Assembly: GCF_001815935.1 (NCBI RefSeq)
Contig: NZ_KV823440.1
Location: 62,001-126,000, forward strand
DNA from: Corynebacterium sp. HMSC04H06
GTDB taxonomy: Bacteria > Actinomycetota > Actinomycetes > Mycobacteriales > Mycobacteriaceae
DNA length: 64,000 nt
Direction of reading: 5' to 3'
The translations under genes were made by a program, and so were the position numbers. Shown here one piece after another: positions 47,539 to 57,409 of the stretch (the stretch's first letter is position 1; every line of letters starts with the position of its first letter). The notes under the pieces are model-generated. The model ran no database searches. It saw nothing but the letters and a program-made list of their open reading frames with translations, and was not told the origin of the DNA.

Positions 47539-48510
47539 TTAGCCAGTAGGCCGCCAGAATCCGTGGAACTGCATCCCGATGTTGGAGGTGCGCACCGGGT
47601 TGACCTGGACCGGATCGCCGGCCTCGACCATCTGGCCGTTGCCGGCGTACATGGCCACGTGCCCGTCCCACACCACCAGGTCTCCCTCCTGCAGCTCGCT
47701 GGCGTTCACCTGCCGGCCAACGGCCTGCTGGTCCGCCGTGCGCGGCAGGTCAACCCCGGCTTGGGCGTAGGCCCACTGGGTCAGGCCGGAGCAGTCGAAG
47801 CCGTTCGGGGTCGTCCCGCCCCAGACGTAAGGCGTGCCCTGCTGGGACAGCGCGGCCTTAACCGCCGCCTTGCCCGCGGCGTTGCCGCCGTCCTCCCCGC
47901 CGGTATCTTCCCGGTGGGCGACCGGCTCGACCTCGTCTTCCGGCGCGGTCTCCGGCAGGGCCGCCGGTGTGCTGCCAGCCCCAGTACCCGGGGAAGCCGC
48001 GCGCTCCTCGAGCGCGGCGACCGCATGCGCGCCGCGTTCTTCCGACGGCAGGGCGGAGCCCACGTGGGAGGCGGCGATATCGGCCAGCGGCTGCGCGGCC
48101 GCGGCGAGTTCCTCGACCAGCTGGGCCACGCGGGCGCCCGCCCGGGCGACGAACTGCTGGGCCAGGGCCGCCAGCTGGGCGGCCGCCGCGGCGCGGGCCG
48201 CCGGGTTGATGGTCAGCATGCCCAGCGCGATGGGCAGGGACTGGCGCCCCAGCTCCACGGCGATGCCTACGATGTCCCCGCCGGCGGCAAAGACCAAGTC
48301 CCGGCCGCGGGCGAGCGCCTGGTGGAGGGATTCTTGGTCGCTGGCCAGGGCGCCGGCGGCCGCCAGCACCGGGGTGGCGTCGGTCTGGCTGATGCGTGCG
48401 AGCGGCTCCACCGCCGCGACGTCGGGGTTGACAGGCAGCTGAGCGCCGGCGGGGAGATCGGCCGGGCGCATCTCGGAGATGGTCTTGAGAGCCTGGGTGA
48501 TGACCTGCAT
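47539..48510 (-). CDS. NlpC/P60-family peptidoglycan endopeptidase-like protein
   Basis: A 323-residue protein. The last about 115 residues are an NlpC/P60 domain with nucleophile in F-D-C-S-G-L-T-Q-W-A and His in W-D-G-H-V-A-M-Y. The first about 180 residues are an Ala-rich helical region without a signal peptide. It starts at the stop of the EspC-like gene (shared bases), so the two are cotranslated. Without a Sec signal, export through a type VII-like route is an inference from the neighbour. Confidence 0.85.
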   Translation of the reverse strand: MQVITQALKTISEMRPADLPAGAQLPVNPDVAAVEPLARISQTDATPVLAAAGALASDQESLHQALARGRDLVFAAGGDIVGIAVELGRQSLPIALGMLTINPAARAAAAAQLAALAQQFVARAGARVAQLVEELAAAAQPLADIAASHVGSALPSEERGAHAVAALEERAASPGTGAGSTPAALPETAPEDEVEPVAHREDTGGEDGGNAAGKAAVKAALSQQGTPYVWGGTTPNGFDCSGLTQWAYAQAGVDLPRTADQQAVGRQVNASELQEGDLVVWDGHVAMYAGNGQMVEAGDPVQVNPVRTSNIGMQFHGFWRPTG

Positions 48511-48797
48511 TAGGAACCTCCCGCGTGGGCGCTAAAGCGGCCGGCGGTGTGCTCGTCAGTAGCGGCCGCGGCCGCGGCCAGGGCGTAGCCGGCCCGGGAA
48601 ATATGCGCCAGGTCCGCGCGCAGGCGCTCGGTGCGCTGGTTAATATTGGTCACAGCGGCGGCCAGGTGGGCGCCGAAGTCGTGCGTGGCGGCATCCAGGG
48701 GGACTACCGGTGGGGCAGGCAGGCTGCCCTGGGCGTTGCGGGCTACGTCGGTGGCTAGTTGGTGGGTCAGATCTGGGTCAACGTCGAGAATGCTCAT
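48510..48797 (-). CDS. EspC-like (type VII-associated) small helical protein
   Basis: A 95-residue protein of WXG100-like size made of two predicted helices, no WXG turn, ending G-Y-A-L-A-A-A-A-A-A-T-D-E-H-T-A-G. The tail resembles the ESX-associated EspC/DUF2580 group (Y-x-x-x-T/D/E type ending). It directly precedes and overlaps the NlpC/P60 gene. A secretion substrate or adaptor role is an inference; the ESX machinery itself is not in this window. Confidence 0.55.
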   Translation of the reverse strand: MSILDVDPDLTHQLATDVARNAQGSLPAPPVVPLDAATHDFGAHLAAAVTNINQRTERLRADLAHISRAGYALAAAAAATDEHTAGRFSAHAGGS

Positions 48798-48873
48798 GCC
48801 TTCTTAGACTGCGCGGGCGCCGACACGGTTCCCGCCACTTTCTCAGTGCTGCCCATGCCCTACGATGGGGGAC

Positions 48874-49509
48874 ATGGAAACCTACGTTGTTGATCACCCC
48901 CTCGCGGCGTCCCGCCTGACCCTGATGCGCGACGCCCGCAGCGATAACGCGGCCTTCCGCGCCGCGCTGAAGGACCTGGGCACCATGCTGGTCTATGAGG
49001 CCGCGCGGAACCTGCCGGTGGAGCACTTCGACTGCCAGACCCCGGTGGACGTGGCGGAAGGCACCCGCCTGCAGGACCCGCCGATCATCGTGCCGATCAT
49101 CCGCGCCGGACTGGGAATGATCGACCCCGCGCTGGCGATGATCCCCGACGCCCAGGTCGGCTTCATCGGCATGGCGCGCAACGAGGAGACCCACGAGCCG
49201 GTCCCGTACCTGGAGGCCCTGCCGGAGGACCTATCCGGCCGCACCGTCTTCGTGGTTGATCCCATGCTGGCCACCGGCGGCTCGCTGCTGCACTCGCTGC
49301 AGCTGCTGGCCGACCGCGGTGCCACCGATATCACCGCCATCTGCATGGTCTCGGCACAGCCGGGCGTGGACGCGCTGGCCAATTCGGGCCTGCCGGTGCG
49401 CCTGGTCACCGCGTGCATTGACCCGAGCCTGAACGAGGAGGCCTACATCGTGCCCGGCCTGGGCGACGCCGGTGACCGCCTCTACGGCCCGCGCAACATC
49501 GACTTCTAA
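48874..49509 (+). CDS. upp: Uracil phosphoribosyltransferase
   Basis: A 211-residue enzyme that converts uracil plus PRPP to UMP for pyrimidine salvage. The PRPP loop is [10 protein letters not shown] (about residues 128-137), with P-I-I-R-A-G-L-G and the C-terminal [12 protein letters not shown] 48874 is preferred over 48865 because it matches the corynebacterial N-terminus (M-E/D-x-x-V-V-D-H-P-L). Confidence 0.95.
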   Translation: METYVVDHPLAASRLTLMRDARSDNAAFRAALKDLGTMLVYEAARNLPVEHFDCQTPVDVAEGTRLQDPPIIVPIIRAGLGMIDPALAMIPDAQVGFIGMARNEETHEPVPYLEALPEDLSGRTVFVVDPMLATGGSLLHSLQLLADRGATDITAICMVSAQPGVDALANSGLPVRLVTACIDPSLNEEAYIVPGLGDAGDRLYGPRNIDF

Positions 49510-49562
49510 GCTAGGCTTTAAGGCGCACATCATCGAGCGTCTTCCACGGGGGTGGGGAAGTT

Positions 49563-49931
49563 TTGACTACGATCGCGCGTCCGGCCTTGAGCTTTTGGAA
49601 ATCCTGCGGGGAATTATTCGCCAGTAACCTGCGCACAGCGCGGGTGCGCCGCGGCCTGTCCCAACGGGCGCTGGCGGATATCTCCGGTGTTTCCCGCAAC
49701 CAGATCGGCAACCTGGAGCGCGCCCGCGCCGCGGATCCGACCATCTCCACGGTCTACAAGCTGGCCTTGGCCCTGGAGATCCCGCCGGCGGTCTTGCTGC
49801 CGTACACCCGGCAGTTCGCGGCCTCGCTGGTGGCCGAGGTCTCCGACGTCGCCGCTTTCTCGCCGGCGTACGTGCGCCAGCGCCGCCGCGAGGCGACGAG
49901 CCATCCCTTCCCGGCCGCGCGGGCACGTTGA
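49563..49931 (+). CDS. XRE-family transcriptional regulator
   Basis: A 122-residue protein with an HTH (L-S-Q-R-A-L-A-D-I-S-G-V-S-R-N-Q-I-G-N-L-E-R) and a second, less defined C-terminal part ending P-A-Y-V-R-Q-R-R-R-E-A. TTG 49563 is the most upstream start; later ATGs are absent. It lies before the M20 amidohydrolase and may regulate it, but no operator is seen. Confidence 0.72.
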   Translation: MTTIARPALSFWKSCGELFASNLRTARVRRGLSQRALADISGVSRNQIGNLERARAADPTISTVYKLALALEIPPAVLLPYTRQFAASLVAEVSDVAAFSPAYVRQRRREATSHPFPAARAR

Positions 49932-50057
49932 GGGGCCGGCTATTGGCGTCCGGGGGAGGGGCGGTTATACTGGGCGACTAACTGAACAGCATGGTCTAGT
50001 TGTAGACTGTGGCGAGTACTAAACGAGCAGTTGCCTAGCGCGGTGAGGAGGCCATTC

Positions 50058-51287
50058 ATGGCAGACCAGGCGGGAGACCCGGTGGTCCCACAGTCAATCA
50101 GCGCGTTCGTCGGCGCCTGGTTCGAGGGACACCGGGCGGAGATTCATGGCTGGCGCCGCCACATCCACCGCCACCCGGAAACGGCCAACCGGGAGGTAGA
50201 GACCACCCGGTATATCGCCGCCCGCCTGGCCGAGTACGGCGTTAGCGCCCACCGCTTCCCGGAGACCGGCCTGATGGCCGACATCGGCCCGGATACCGAG
50301 GGCGGGCGCGTGGCCTTCCGCGCGGACATCGACGCCCTGCCGGTCACGGAGGTCACCGGCCTAGAATTTACCTCGGAGGTCCGCGGGGTGGCGCACGCTT
50401 GCGGCCACGACGTGCACACCACCGTGGTGCTGGCCCTGGCCTGCGCCATCGCCGACTATGACCGTGCCTTCGGCCTGCCGGTCGGCGTTCGGGTCATCTT
50501 CCAGCCCGCCGAGGAGGTCTGGGTGGGCGGGGCCACCGACGTCATCGAGTGGGGCGCGCTCAAGGGCGTGCACTCCATCTTCGCGGTGCACGTGGAGCCC
50601 AAGCTGCGCGTCGGGCGCATCGGCGTGCGCACCGGCGCTATCACCTCGGCCACCGACATCGTCGAGCTGACCATCAACGGGCCTGGCGGGCACACCTCCC
50701 GCCCGCACCTGTCCGCGGACGTGGTCTACGCGCTGGGCAAGGTGATAACGGAGCTGCCGGCGCTGCTGTCGCGCCGAGTGGATCCGCGCACCGGTACGGT
50801 CGCTGTCTTCGGCCAGGTCAACTCCGGCTACGCGCCGAACGCCATCCCGGAGACCGGCACGGCCTCGGGCACGGTGCGCACCGCGGATATCGGGGTCTGG
50901 CGCAAGATCCAGGGGCTGGTCACCGAGCTCATCGAGCAGATCCTCGCCCCCGTTGGCGTCGAGCACGTCCTGTCCTATCACCGCGGCGTGCCGCCGGTGT
51001 TAAACGACGACGTGGCCACCGCCCTGCTGGCCAGCGCGGCCAGCCACATCGACCCGCAGGCCGTGGTGGAGGCCCCGCAGTCCTCCGGCGGGGAGGATTT
51101 CTCCTGGTACCTCGAGCACGTTCCCGGATCAATGGCGCGCCTGGGCTGCTGGTCCGGCGACGGCGAGCAGTTCGATCTGCACATGGGGGATCTAGTGGTG
51201 GACGAGCGCGCCATCGGCGTGGGCATTAAGCTCTTTGGCTCCGTGGTGGAGCAATTCGCGAACTCGGAGGGCGTAGACCTAGGCTAG
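50058..51287 (+). CDS. M20-family amidohydrolase
   Basis: A 409-residue metallopeptidase-like enzyme. Zinc ligands are visible in R-H-I-H-R-H-P-E near residue 38, A-C-G-H-D-V-H-T (His/Asp) and the catalytic E-E-V. It resembles N-acyl-amino acid or peptidoglycan-fragment amidohydrolases. ATG 50058, preceded by GAGGAGG, is chosen rather than a TTG at 50031. Confidence 0.86.
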   Translation: MADQAGDPVVPQSISAFVGAWFEGHRAEIHGWRRHIHRHPETANREVETTRYIAARLAEYGVSAHRFPETGLMADIGPDTEGGRVAFRADIDALPVTEVTGLEFTSEVRGVAHACGHDVHTTVVLALACAIADYDRAFGLPVGVRVIFQPAEEVWVGGATDVIEWGALKGVHSIFAVHVEPKLRVGRIGVRTGAITSATDIVELTINGPGGHTSRPHLSADVVYALGKVITELPALLSRRVDPRTGTVAVFGQVNSGYAPNAIPETGTASGTVRTADIGVWRKIQGLVTELIEQILAPVGVEHVLSYHRGVPPVLNDDVATALLASAASHIDPQAVVEAPQSSGGEDFSWYLEHVPGSMARLGCWSGDGEQFDLHMGDLVVDERAIGVGIKLFGSVVEQFANSEGVDLG

Positions 51288-51385
51288 GGCGGTAGAGTAG
51301 GCGGGGAAGTATCTTTATGACACTTGTCTTGTCTCTATTTCCCCGTGACCTAATCGCCTGAAGTTTATTAAAGGAGCTTTTCTAC

Positions 51386-52813
51386 GTGTCTCACCAGTCG
51401 CAGCGAATTGTCATCATCGGCGGCGGCCCCGCAGGTTATGAAGCAGCTTTGGCCGGTGCCAAGTATGGCGCCGACATCACACTGATTGAAGATCAAGGCA
51501 TGGGTGGCTCGGGCATCCTGCTGGACTGCGTGCCGTCGAAGTCCTTCATCGCGGGCGCCAACATTAAGACCGACCTGCGGCGTGCGGAGGCCATGGGGCT
51601 CAACGAGCACCTGGGGCACATGCCGCTGGCACTGCAGGCCCTCAACGAGCGCGTGCAGGCCCTGGCCGCCAACCAGTCGGGCGATATCCAAAACGACATG
51701 GAGCGCGCCGGCGTGCGCGTCATCAACGGCCGCGGCTACTTCGGCGAGGACCAAACCGCCAGCGCCAGCGCGTGCCACAAGGTCACCGCGGTGCACAACG
51801 ATGGCGGCGAGGAAGAGGTCCTGGAGGCGGATCTGGTGCTGATCGCCACCGGCGCGACCCCGCGCATCCTGCCGGGCGCCCAGCCGGACGGCGAGCGCAT
51901 CCTGACCTGGCAGCAGGTCTACAACCTGCAGGACCTGCCCGAGCACCTCGTCGTGGTCGGCTCCGGTGTTACCGGCGCGGAGTTCGTCTCCGCCTTTGCG
52001 GAGCTGGGTGTGAAGGTCACTATGGTCGCCTCCCGCGACCGCATCCTCCCGCACGACGACGCCGACGCGGCCGACGTGCTGGAGACTGTCTTGTCCGAGC
52101 GCGGCGTCGAGCTGGAAAAGCACGCCCGCGTGGACACCATCACCCGTACCGAGGACGGCGGCGTGTGCGTCAAGACCTCCGACGGCCGCGAGATTTTCGG
52201 CTCCCACGCCCTGATGTCGATTGGTTCCATCCCGAAGACGGAGAACCTGGGCCTGGAAAACGTCGGCGTGGCGACCACCAAGTCCGGCCACATCGAGGTC
52301 GACCGCGTCTCGCGCACCAGCGTGGCCGGCATCTACGCCGCCGGTGACTGCTCCGACCTGTTCCCGCTGGCCTCCGTGGCCGCCATGCAGGGCCGCATTG
52401 CCATGTACCACGCCCTGGGCGAGGGCGTGTCCCCGCTGCGCCTGAAGACCGTCGCCACCGCCGTGTTCACCCGCCCGGAGATCGCCGCCGTCGGCTTCAC
52501 CCAGGCCGAGATCGAAAACGGCGACGTGGCCGCCCGCACCATCACCATGCCGCTGAGCACCAACCCGCGCGCCAAGATGCGCTCGCTGCGCCACGGCTTC
52601 GTCAAGCTGTTCTGCCGCCAGACCTCCGGCCGCGTCATCGGCGGCGTGGTCGTCGCTCCGACGGCCTCCGAGCTCATCCTGCCGATTGCGGTCGCCGTGA
52701 CCAACCAGCTCACCGTAAACCAGCTGGCGGATTCCTTCGCGGTCTACCCGTCCCTGTCCGGCACCATCACCGAGGCCGCCCGCCGTCTAGTTGCCCACGA
52801 CGACCTAGAGTAG
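51386..52813 (+). CDS. lpdA: NAD(P)H-quinone reductase LpdA-like (single active-site Cys)
   Basis: A 475-residue pyridine nucleotide-disulfide oxidoreductase. FAD site G-G-G-P-A-G-Y-E, NAD site G-S-G-V-T-G-A-E, and G-D-C-S-D-L-F-P are normal. The active-site segment reads G-G-S-G-I-L-L-D-C-V-P-S-K-S, where dihydrolipoamide dehydrogenases have two Cys; the first is missing here, as in mycobacterial LpdA. It therefore cannot form the lipoamide disulfide and fits a quinone reductase. GTG 51386 is the start. Confidence 0.88.
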   Translation: MSHQSQRIVIIGGGPAGYEAALAGAKYGADITLIEDQGMGGSGILLDCVPSKSFIAGANIKTDLRRAEAMGLNEHLGHMPLALQALNERVQALAANQSGDIQNDMERAGVRVINGRGYFGEDQTASASACHKVTAVHNDGGEEEVLEADLVLIATGATPRILPGAQPDGERILTWQQVYNLQDLPEHLVVVGSGVTGAEFVSAFAELGVKVTMVASRDRILPHDDADAADVLETVLSERGVELEKHARVDTITRTEDGGVCVKTSDGREIFGSHALMSIGSIPKTENLGLENVGVATTKSGHIEVDRVSRTSVAGIYAAGDCSDLFPLASVAAMQGRIAMYHALGEGVSPLRLKTVATAVFTRPEIAAVGFTQAEIENGDVAARTITMPLSTNPRAKMRSLRHGFVKLFCRQTSGRVIGGVVVAPTASELILPIAVAVTNQLTVNQLADSFAVYPSLSGTITEAARRLVAHDDLE

Positions 52814-52860
52814 GCACTACTCAAACGCCCCTCCCGGGGCGGCCCCCGACGGCATAAATT

Positions 52861-52893
52861 AAAGGCAGCTGGTCACAGACCAGCTGCCTTTTT
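52861..52893 (+). terminator. Strong rho-independent terminator after lpdA
   Basis: AAAGGCAGCTGGTC pairs with GACCAGCTGCCTTT with a 3-base ACA loop and a T-run. It ends lpdA and could also act for the convergent membrane gene. Confidence 0.95.
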
Positions 52894-52947
52894 GCTACTT
52901 AACCCCCTTTTGCTGCGTTTCCTACGCGCTTCCGCCGCCCCCGCGGC

Positions 52948-53289
52948 CTAGGCCCGGGGCAGGAAGAGGTAGGACAGCAGCGCGATAAAGCCCACGGCCA
53001 GGGCCGCCAGGCCCGCCAGGTTGATGGACGCGGTGCCGGTCAGCGCGATGAAGGACCCCACTCCTACGATGATGAGCGCGGCGCCGAGGCTGCCCACAAT
53101 TTTCGGCATCCGCGGCGCCTGTGGGCGCGCTAGGATGGACACCAGCGATATCACGGCGAGTACAAGCGCCACCCATTCCGTTACGCGAAAGGCGGCCCCG
53201 GCCTCCGCAACGAGCAGGGCCACGGCCCCGGCTACGGCCAGCAGGGTAATGGCGGCGGCGGTCTTCGGCAGGCGGGGCGTAATCGTCAC
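52948..53289 (-). CDS. Four-helix membrane protein
   Basis: A 113-residue hydrophobic protein with about four helices (residues 12-31, 38-56, 63-82, 90-109). I cannot assign a function. ATG 53289 begins M-T-I-T-P. It stands alone between lpdA and prpR. Confidence 0.6.
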   Translation of the reverse strand: MTITPRLPKTAAAITLLAVAGAVALLVAEAGAAFRVTEWVALVLAVISLVSILARPQAPRMPKIVGSLGAALIIVGVGSFIALTGTASINLAGLAALAVGFIALLSYLFLPRA

Positions 53290-53413
53290 GGCGGGCGTCC
53301 ATCCCTCATTTTGGGGTCATCTATTTCTGAGATAGCTACACAAAGCTAGTCAAACTCCCGCCCGTGTGTCAACCGCTGCAGCGGTGTTTTCTGGGGCGAG
53401 CGCCCCAGCGCGG

Positions 53414-54730
53414 TTAGAACCGCAGGCCGCTGGGGCTGGCGTTGAGATCGTGGTGCGCCTCGACGCCGGACTGCGGGAAAGCACGCTGGGGGCAGGCGCT
53501 GCGCGGGCAGGTGGTGCACCCGGGCCCGATGGGGGTGGCGGCGGCCGGGTTGAGGTTGAGGGCGTCGGAGTAGATGAGCCGGTGGGCCTGGGAGATGTCG
53601 CAGCCCAGGCCGACGGAGAACTCCTTGCGCGGGGTGCCAAAGGGCTGGACCTGGCCCTGGATGTGGCGGGCGATCCACAGGTAGCTGTGCCCGTCGGGCA
53701 TGGTGGCGACCTGGCGGGTGATGCGGTTGGGGGTCTCGAAGGCCCGGTGGACCACCCACAGCGGGCAGGAGCCGCCGGAGCGGGAGAAGTGGAAGCTGGT
53801 GGCGGACTGGCGCTTGGAGATATTGCCTGCGCGGTCGGTGCGGATGAAAAAGAACGGCACGCCCTGGGCGCCGGGGCGCTGGAGGGTGGCTAGCCGCTGG
53901 GCGGTGGCTTCGAAGCTGGTTCCGAAGGCGGTGCCGAGGCGCTCGACGTCGTAGCGGAAGTCCTCGGCCTGCTCGAGGAAGGCGGTGTACGGCATGGTCA
54001 CGGCGGCGGCGAAGTACTGGGCCAGGCCGTAGGTGGCCAGGTCGCGGGAATCGGCATCGGCCAGCTCGGAGACCAGGTTGTACAGGACGTCGCGGTAGGC
54101 TAGCAGGCAGTATTGGAGGGCCATCTGGAAGCACAGCTGGGCATCGGTCAGCCCGTCCTGCAGGTCCAGCTGCCGGGTTTCAGGGTCGTAGTGGCGGCGC
54201 AGGTGGGGGCCGGCCGCGCGGAAGCGGACCTGCACGCCGAGCTCGCGGTCGAGCAGTGTGGACAGCTGGGTCAGGCGGAACAGGCTGTCGCCCAGCCGGC
54301 CGGAGAGCTCCTCGGCCAGGACGTCGAGCTCGTGGATGTAGTTGTTGGCGTCGTAGAAGAAATCGCGCACGACTTCGTAGGAGCCGGCGGGCCGGGAGTC
54401 CGGCACGCGCCGGGCGATGTCGACGAGCCCCGGCATGAGCTCGGGGTAGCGGGCGGCGATTTCGGAGAGCGTGGACTCGGGCGCCTGGGGGAAGATGGTG
54501 CGCAGATCGGAGATGGTGCGCACATCCTTGACCGGCGAGAAGTAGGTCGGGTCCACGCCGAAGCGCTGGGTCAGCTGCATCAGCACCGTCACGGTCAGCG
54601 GGCGTTGGTCGTTTTCCAGCTGGTTGAGGTAGCTGGTGGACAGGTCCAGCTCCTTGGCCATGGCCACCTGGGTGAGGCCGCGGGACTTGCGGAGCGCGTG
54701 GATCCTTGCCCCCGCGTAGTGCTTGCTCAT
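53414..54730 (-). CDS. prpR: Short-chain acyl-responsive regulator PrpR (RamB-like)
   Basis: A 438-residue regulator. The XRE helix-turn-helix (L-T-Q-V-A-M-A-K-E-L-D-L-S-T-S-Y-L-N-Q-L) is followed by a large effector domain of the RamB/PrpR family; the C-terminal Cys residues C405, C408 and C413 (G-C-T-T-C-P-R-S-A-C-P) plus one Cys upstream could hold an Fe-S cluster as reported for mycobacterial PrpR. It is divergent from prpD, the arrangement of C. glutamicum prpR/prpDBC2, where it activates propionate catabolism. ATG 54730 has GGAAGA nine bases upstream; TTG 54739 is the alternative. Confidence 0.88.
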   Translation of the reverse strand: MSKHYAGARIHALRKSRGLTQVAMAKELDLSTSYLNQLENDQRPLTVTVLMQLTQRFGVDPTYFSPVKDVRTISDLRTIFPQAPESTLSEIAARYPELMPGLVDIARRVPDSRPAGSYEVVRDFFYDANNYIHELDVLAEELSGRLGDSLFRLTQLSTLLDRELGVQVRFRAAGPHLRRHYDPETRQLDLQDGLTDAQLCFQMALQYCLLAYRDVLYNLVSELADADSRDLATYGLAQYFAAAVTMPYTAFLEQAEDFRYDVERLGTAFGTSFEATAQRLATLQRPGAQGVPFFFIRTDRAGNISKRQSATSFHFSRSGGSCPLWVVHRAFETPNRITRQVATMPDGHSYLWIARHIQGQVQPFGTPRKEFSVGLGCDISQAHRLIYSDALNLNPAAATPIGPGCTTCPRSACPQRAFPQSGVEAHHDLNASPSGLRF

Positions 54731-54776
54731 CGTATTCAATCTTCCTTTGGCGCTCGTGTGCTGCGGATTTTACAGA

Positions 54777-54875
54777 TTTTGCGGGAATTGCAGTCATATT
54801 CCACTCTATTCCGCAAACTTTACTTGTGGTCTGGGACCGTGGCAACCGCCTAGTGTGATGTGAAACGCAAACAAG
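54777..54875. promoter_or_regulatory. GCAAA/TTTGC repeats between prpR and prpD
   Basis: TTTTGCGGGAATT (54777-54789) and ATTCCGCAAA (54808-54817) form an imperfect inverted repeat, and ACGCAAACAAG (54865-54875) adds a third GCAAA unit. RamB/PrpR-type regulators use TTTGC/GCAAA-containing sites, so these are probable operators for both divergent genes. Confidence 0.55.
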
Positions 54876-54922
54876 TGTTACGGTCCTCACAATGGGGCTT
54901 AGAAAGGCAGGCACGGCAGACC

Positions 54923-56434
54923 ATGATCGAGCACCAAGTACGCACCCACAAGTCCGCGGAGGACTTCCCGCTGGAGGAGCACCTGGCCTACAAGGTGGCG
55001 CAGGTCGCCGCGGACCCGGTGGCCGTTGACGACGAGGTCGCGGACATGATCATCAACCGCATCATCGATAACGCGGCCGTGGCGGTTGCCTCCGTCACCC
55101 GCCGCCCGGTCACCTCCGCGCGCACCATGGCCGAAGGCCACCCGGTCACCGAAGGCGGCGCCAGCGTCTTCGGCATCGACGGCACCTACTCCGCCGAGTG
55201 GGCCGCCCTGGCCAACGGCACCGCCGTGCGCGAGCTGGACTTCCACGACACCTTCCTGGCCGCCGAATACTCCCACCCCGGCGACAATATCCCGCCGCTG
55301 CTGGCCGTCGCCCAGCACAAGGGCCTGGGCGGCAAGGAGCTCATCCGCGCGGTGGCCACCGGCTACGAGATCCAGGTCAACCTGGTCAAGGGCATCTGCC
55401 TCCACGAGCACAAGATCGACCACGTCGCCCACCTCGGCCCGTCCGTGGCCGCCGGGCTGGGCACCCTGCTCGAGCTGGACACCGAGACCATCTACCAGGC
55501 CGTGGGCCAGGCGCTGCACACCACCACCGCCACCCGTCAGTCCCGCAAGGGCCTGATTTCCTCCTGGAAGGCCTACGCCCCGGCCTTCGCCGGCAAGATG
55601 GCCATCGAGGCCGTCGACCGCACCATGCGCGGCGAGGGCGCGCCGGCCCCCATCTGGGAGGGCGAGGACGGCTTCATCGCCTGGATGCTGCACTCCCCGG
55701 AGCGCACCTACACCGTGCCGCTGCCGGCCCCCGGCGAGGCCAAGCGAGCCATCCTGGACACCTACACCAAGGAGCACTCCGCGGAATACCAGTCCCAGGC
55801 GCCCATCGACCTGGCCATCCGCATGAAGCAGACCTTGGCGGACAAGGGCCTGGACACCGCGGACATCGAGTCCATCGTCCTGCACACCTCCCACCACACC
55901 CACTACGTCATCGGCACCGGCGCGAACGACCCGCAGAAGATGGACCCGCGGGCCTCCCGCGAGACCCTGGATCACTCCATCATGTACATCTTCGCCGTGG
56001 CCCTGCAGGACGGCGGCTGGCACCACGTGGACTCCTACCTCCCGGAGCGCGCCGGCCGCCCGGACACCGTGGAGCTGTGGCACAAGATCTCCACGGTGGA
56101 AGACCCCGAGTGGACCCGCCGCTACCACTCCCACGACCCGAATGAGAAGGCCTTCGGCGCCAAGGCGGTCATCACTTTTAACGACGGCACCGTGGTCGAG
56201 GACGAGATGGCCGTGGCCAATGCCCACCCGCTGGGCGCGCGCCCGTTCGAGCGCGACAACTACATTGCCAAGTTCCGCACCCTCGCCGAGGGCCAGGTCG
56301 ACCCGGCCGAGCAGGACCGCTTCCTGGCCGCCGCCCAGAACCTGCGCGAACTCACCGATTTGAGCGAGCTCAACGTCCGGCTTAACGATGCCGCCCTCGC
56401 CCAAGCCCCCAACACCCCGGAAGGACTCTTCTAA
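54923..56434 (+). CDS. prpD: 2-Methylcitrate dehydratase PrpD
   Basis: A 503-residue MmgE/PrpD enzyme of the methylcitrate cycle, dehydrating 2-methylcitrate to 2-methyl-cis-aconitate. Family blocks include [32 protein letters not shown] and F-A-G-K-M. ATG 54923 gives the normal length; an open extension upstream to 54860 lacks homology. It shares a base with the prpB start (TAATG). Confidence 0.94.
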   Translation: MIEHQVRTHKSAEDFPLEEHLAYKVAQVAADPVAVDDEVADMIINRIIDNAAVAVASVTRRPVTSARTMAEGHPVTEGGASVFGIDGTYSAEWAALANGTAVRELDFHDTFLAAEYSHPGDNIPPLLAVAQHKGLGGKELIRAVATGYEIQVNLVKGICLHEHKIDHVAHLGPSVAAGLGTLLELDTETIYQAVGQALHTTTATRQSRKGLISSWKAYAPAFAGKMAIEAVDRTMRGEGAPAPIWEGEDGFIAWMLHSPERTYTVPLPAPGEAKRAILDTYTKEHSAEYQSQAPIDLAIRMKQTLADKGLDTADIESIVLHTSHHTHYVIGTGANDPQKMDPRASRETLDHSIMYIFAVALQDGGWHHVDSYLPERAGRPDTVELWHKISTVEDPEWTRRYHSHDPNEKAFGAKAVITFNDGTVVEDEMAVANAHPLGARPFERDNYIAKFRTLAEGQVDPAEQDRFLAAAQNLRELTDLSELNVRLNDAALAQAPNTPEGLF

Positions 56435-57360
56435 TGGCTGGCCTGTTTGGTTCCACCGTTACTGACACTGAGAAGCGCCAGGCGCTGCGCCAGGCCCTGG
56501 CGGACGAGAACATCACCAGGCTGCCCGGCGCGTTCAACCCGCTGACCGCGCGGCTCATCCAGGACATCGGCGGCTTTGGTGGCGTCTATATCTCCGGCGC
56601 CGTGCTGGCCAACGACTTAGGCCTGCCGGATATCGGCCTGACCACCCTGACCGAGGTGGCCCAGCGCGCCGGGCAGATAGCCCGCGTGACCGACCTGCCC
56701 GTGCTGGTCGATGCCGACACTGGCTTCGGCGAGCCTATGTCCGCCGCCCGCACCATCGCCGCGCTGGAGGACGCCGGCCTGGCCGGTTGCCACCTGGAGG
56801 ACCAGGTCAACCCGAAGCGCTGCGGCCACCTGGACGGCAAGGAGGTCGTGGAAACCGACGTGATGGTGCGCCGTATTACCGCCGCCGTCAACGAACGCCG
56901 CGACGAGAATTTCGTCATCTGTGCGCGCACGGACGCCGCCGGCATCCACGGCATCGACGAGGCCATCGAGCGCGCCAAGGCCTACGCCGACGCCGGCGCC
57001 GACCTGATCTTCACCGAGGCCCTCTACAGCCCCGCCGACTTCGAGAAATTCCGCGCCGCGGTGGACATCCCGCTGCTGGCCAACATGACGGAGTTCGGCA
57101 AGACCGAGCTGCTCAGCGCCCAGCAACTGCAAGATCTGGGCTACAACGCCGTCATCTGGCCGGTCTCCACCTTCCGCGTCGCCATGGGTGCCACCGAGGA
57201 TTTCCTCCGCGACATGGCGAATACCGGCCTGCAGGCCGAATGGCTCGAGCGCATGCAGCATCGCTCCCGCCTCTACGAGTTGGTCCGCTACGACGAGTAC
57301 AACGCCTTCGACAACTCGGTGTTCACCTACTCCAAGGACTCCTACCGTCCCACCTTCTAG
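56434..57360 (+). CDS. prpB: Methylisocitrate lyase PrpB
   Basis: A 308-residue isocitrate-lyase-family enzyme that splits 2-methylisocitrate into pyruvate and succinate. The catalytic-Cys block is P-K-R-C-G-H-L-D-G-K, with V-D-A-D-T-G-F-G metal-binding region before it. It is the middle gene of prpDBC. Confidence 0.95.
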   Translation: MAGLFGSTVTDTEKRQALRQALADENITRLPGAFNPLTARLIQDIGGFGGVYISGAVLANDLGLPDIGLTTLTEVAQRAGQIARVTDLPVLVDADTGFGEPMSAARTIAALEDAGLAGCHLEDQVNPKRCGHLDGKEVVETDVMVRRITAAVNERRDENFVICARTDAAGIHGIDEAIERAKAYADAGADLIFTEALYSPADFEKFRAAVDIPLLANMTEFGKTELLSAQQLQDLGYNAVIWPVSTFRVAMGATEDFLRDMANTGLQAEWLERMQHRSRLYELVRYDEYNAFDNSVFTYSKDSYRPTF

Positions 57361-57409
57361 ACCCCACCACCCACCTTCCCACCTTCGTTGAAAGAAAGAA
57401 GCATTCATC

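Noticed and set aside
51368..52594. A 408-codon open frame antisense to lpdA
   Set aside because: The lpdA coding frame carries all cofactor motifs; the other strand shows none.
54899..56404. A 501-codon open frame antisense to prpD
   Set aside because: Composition is Gly/Val/Asp-rich with no motif; prpD on the plus strand is certain.
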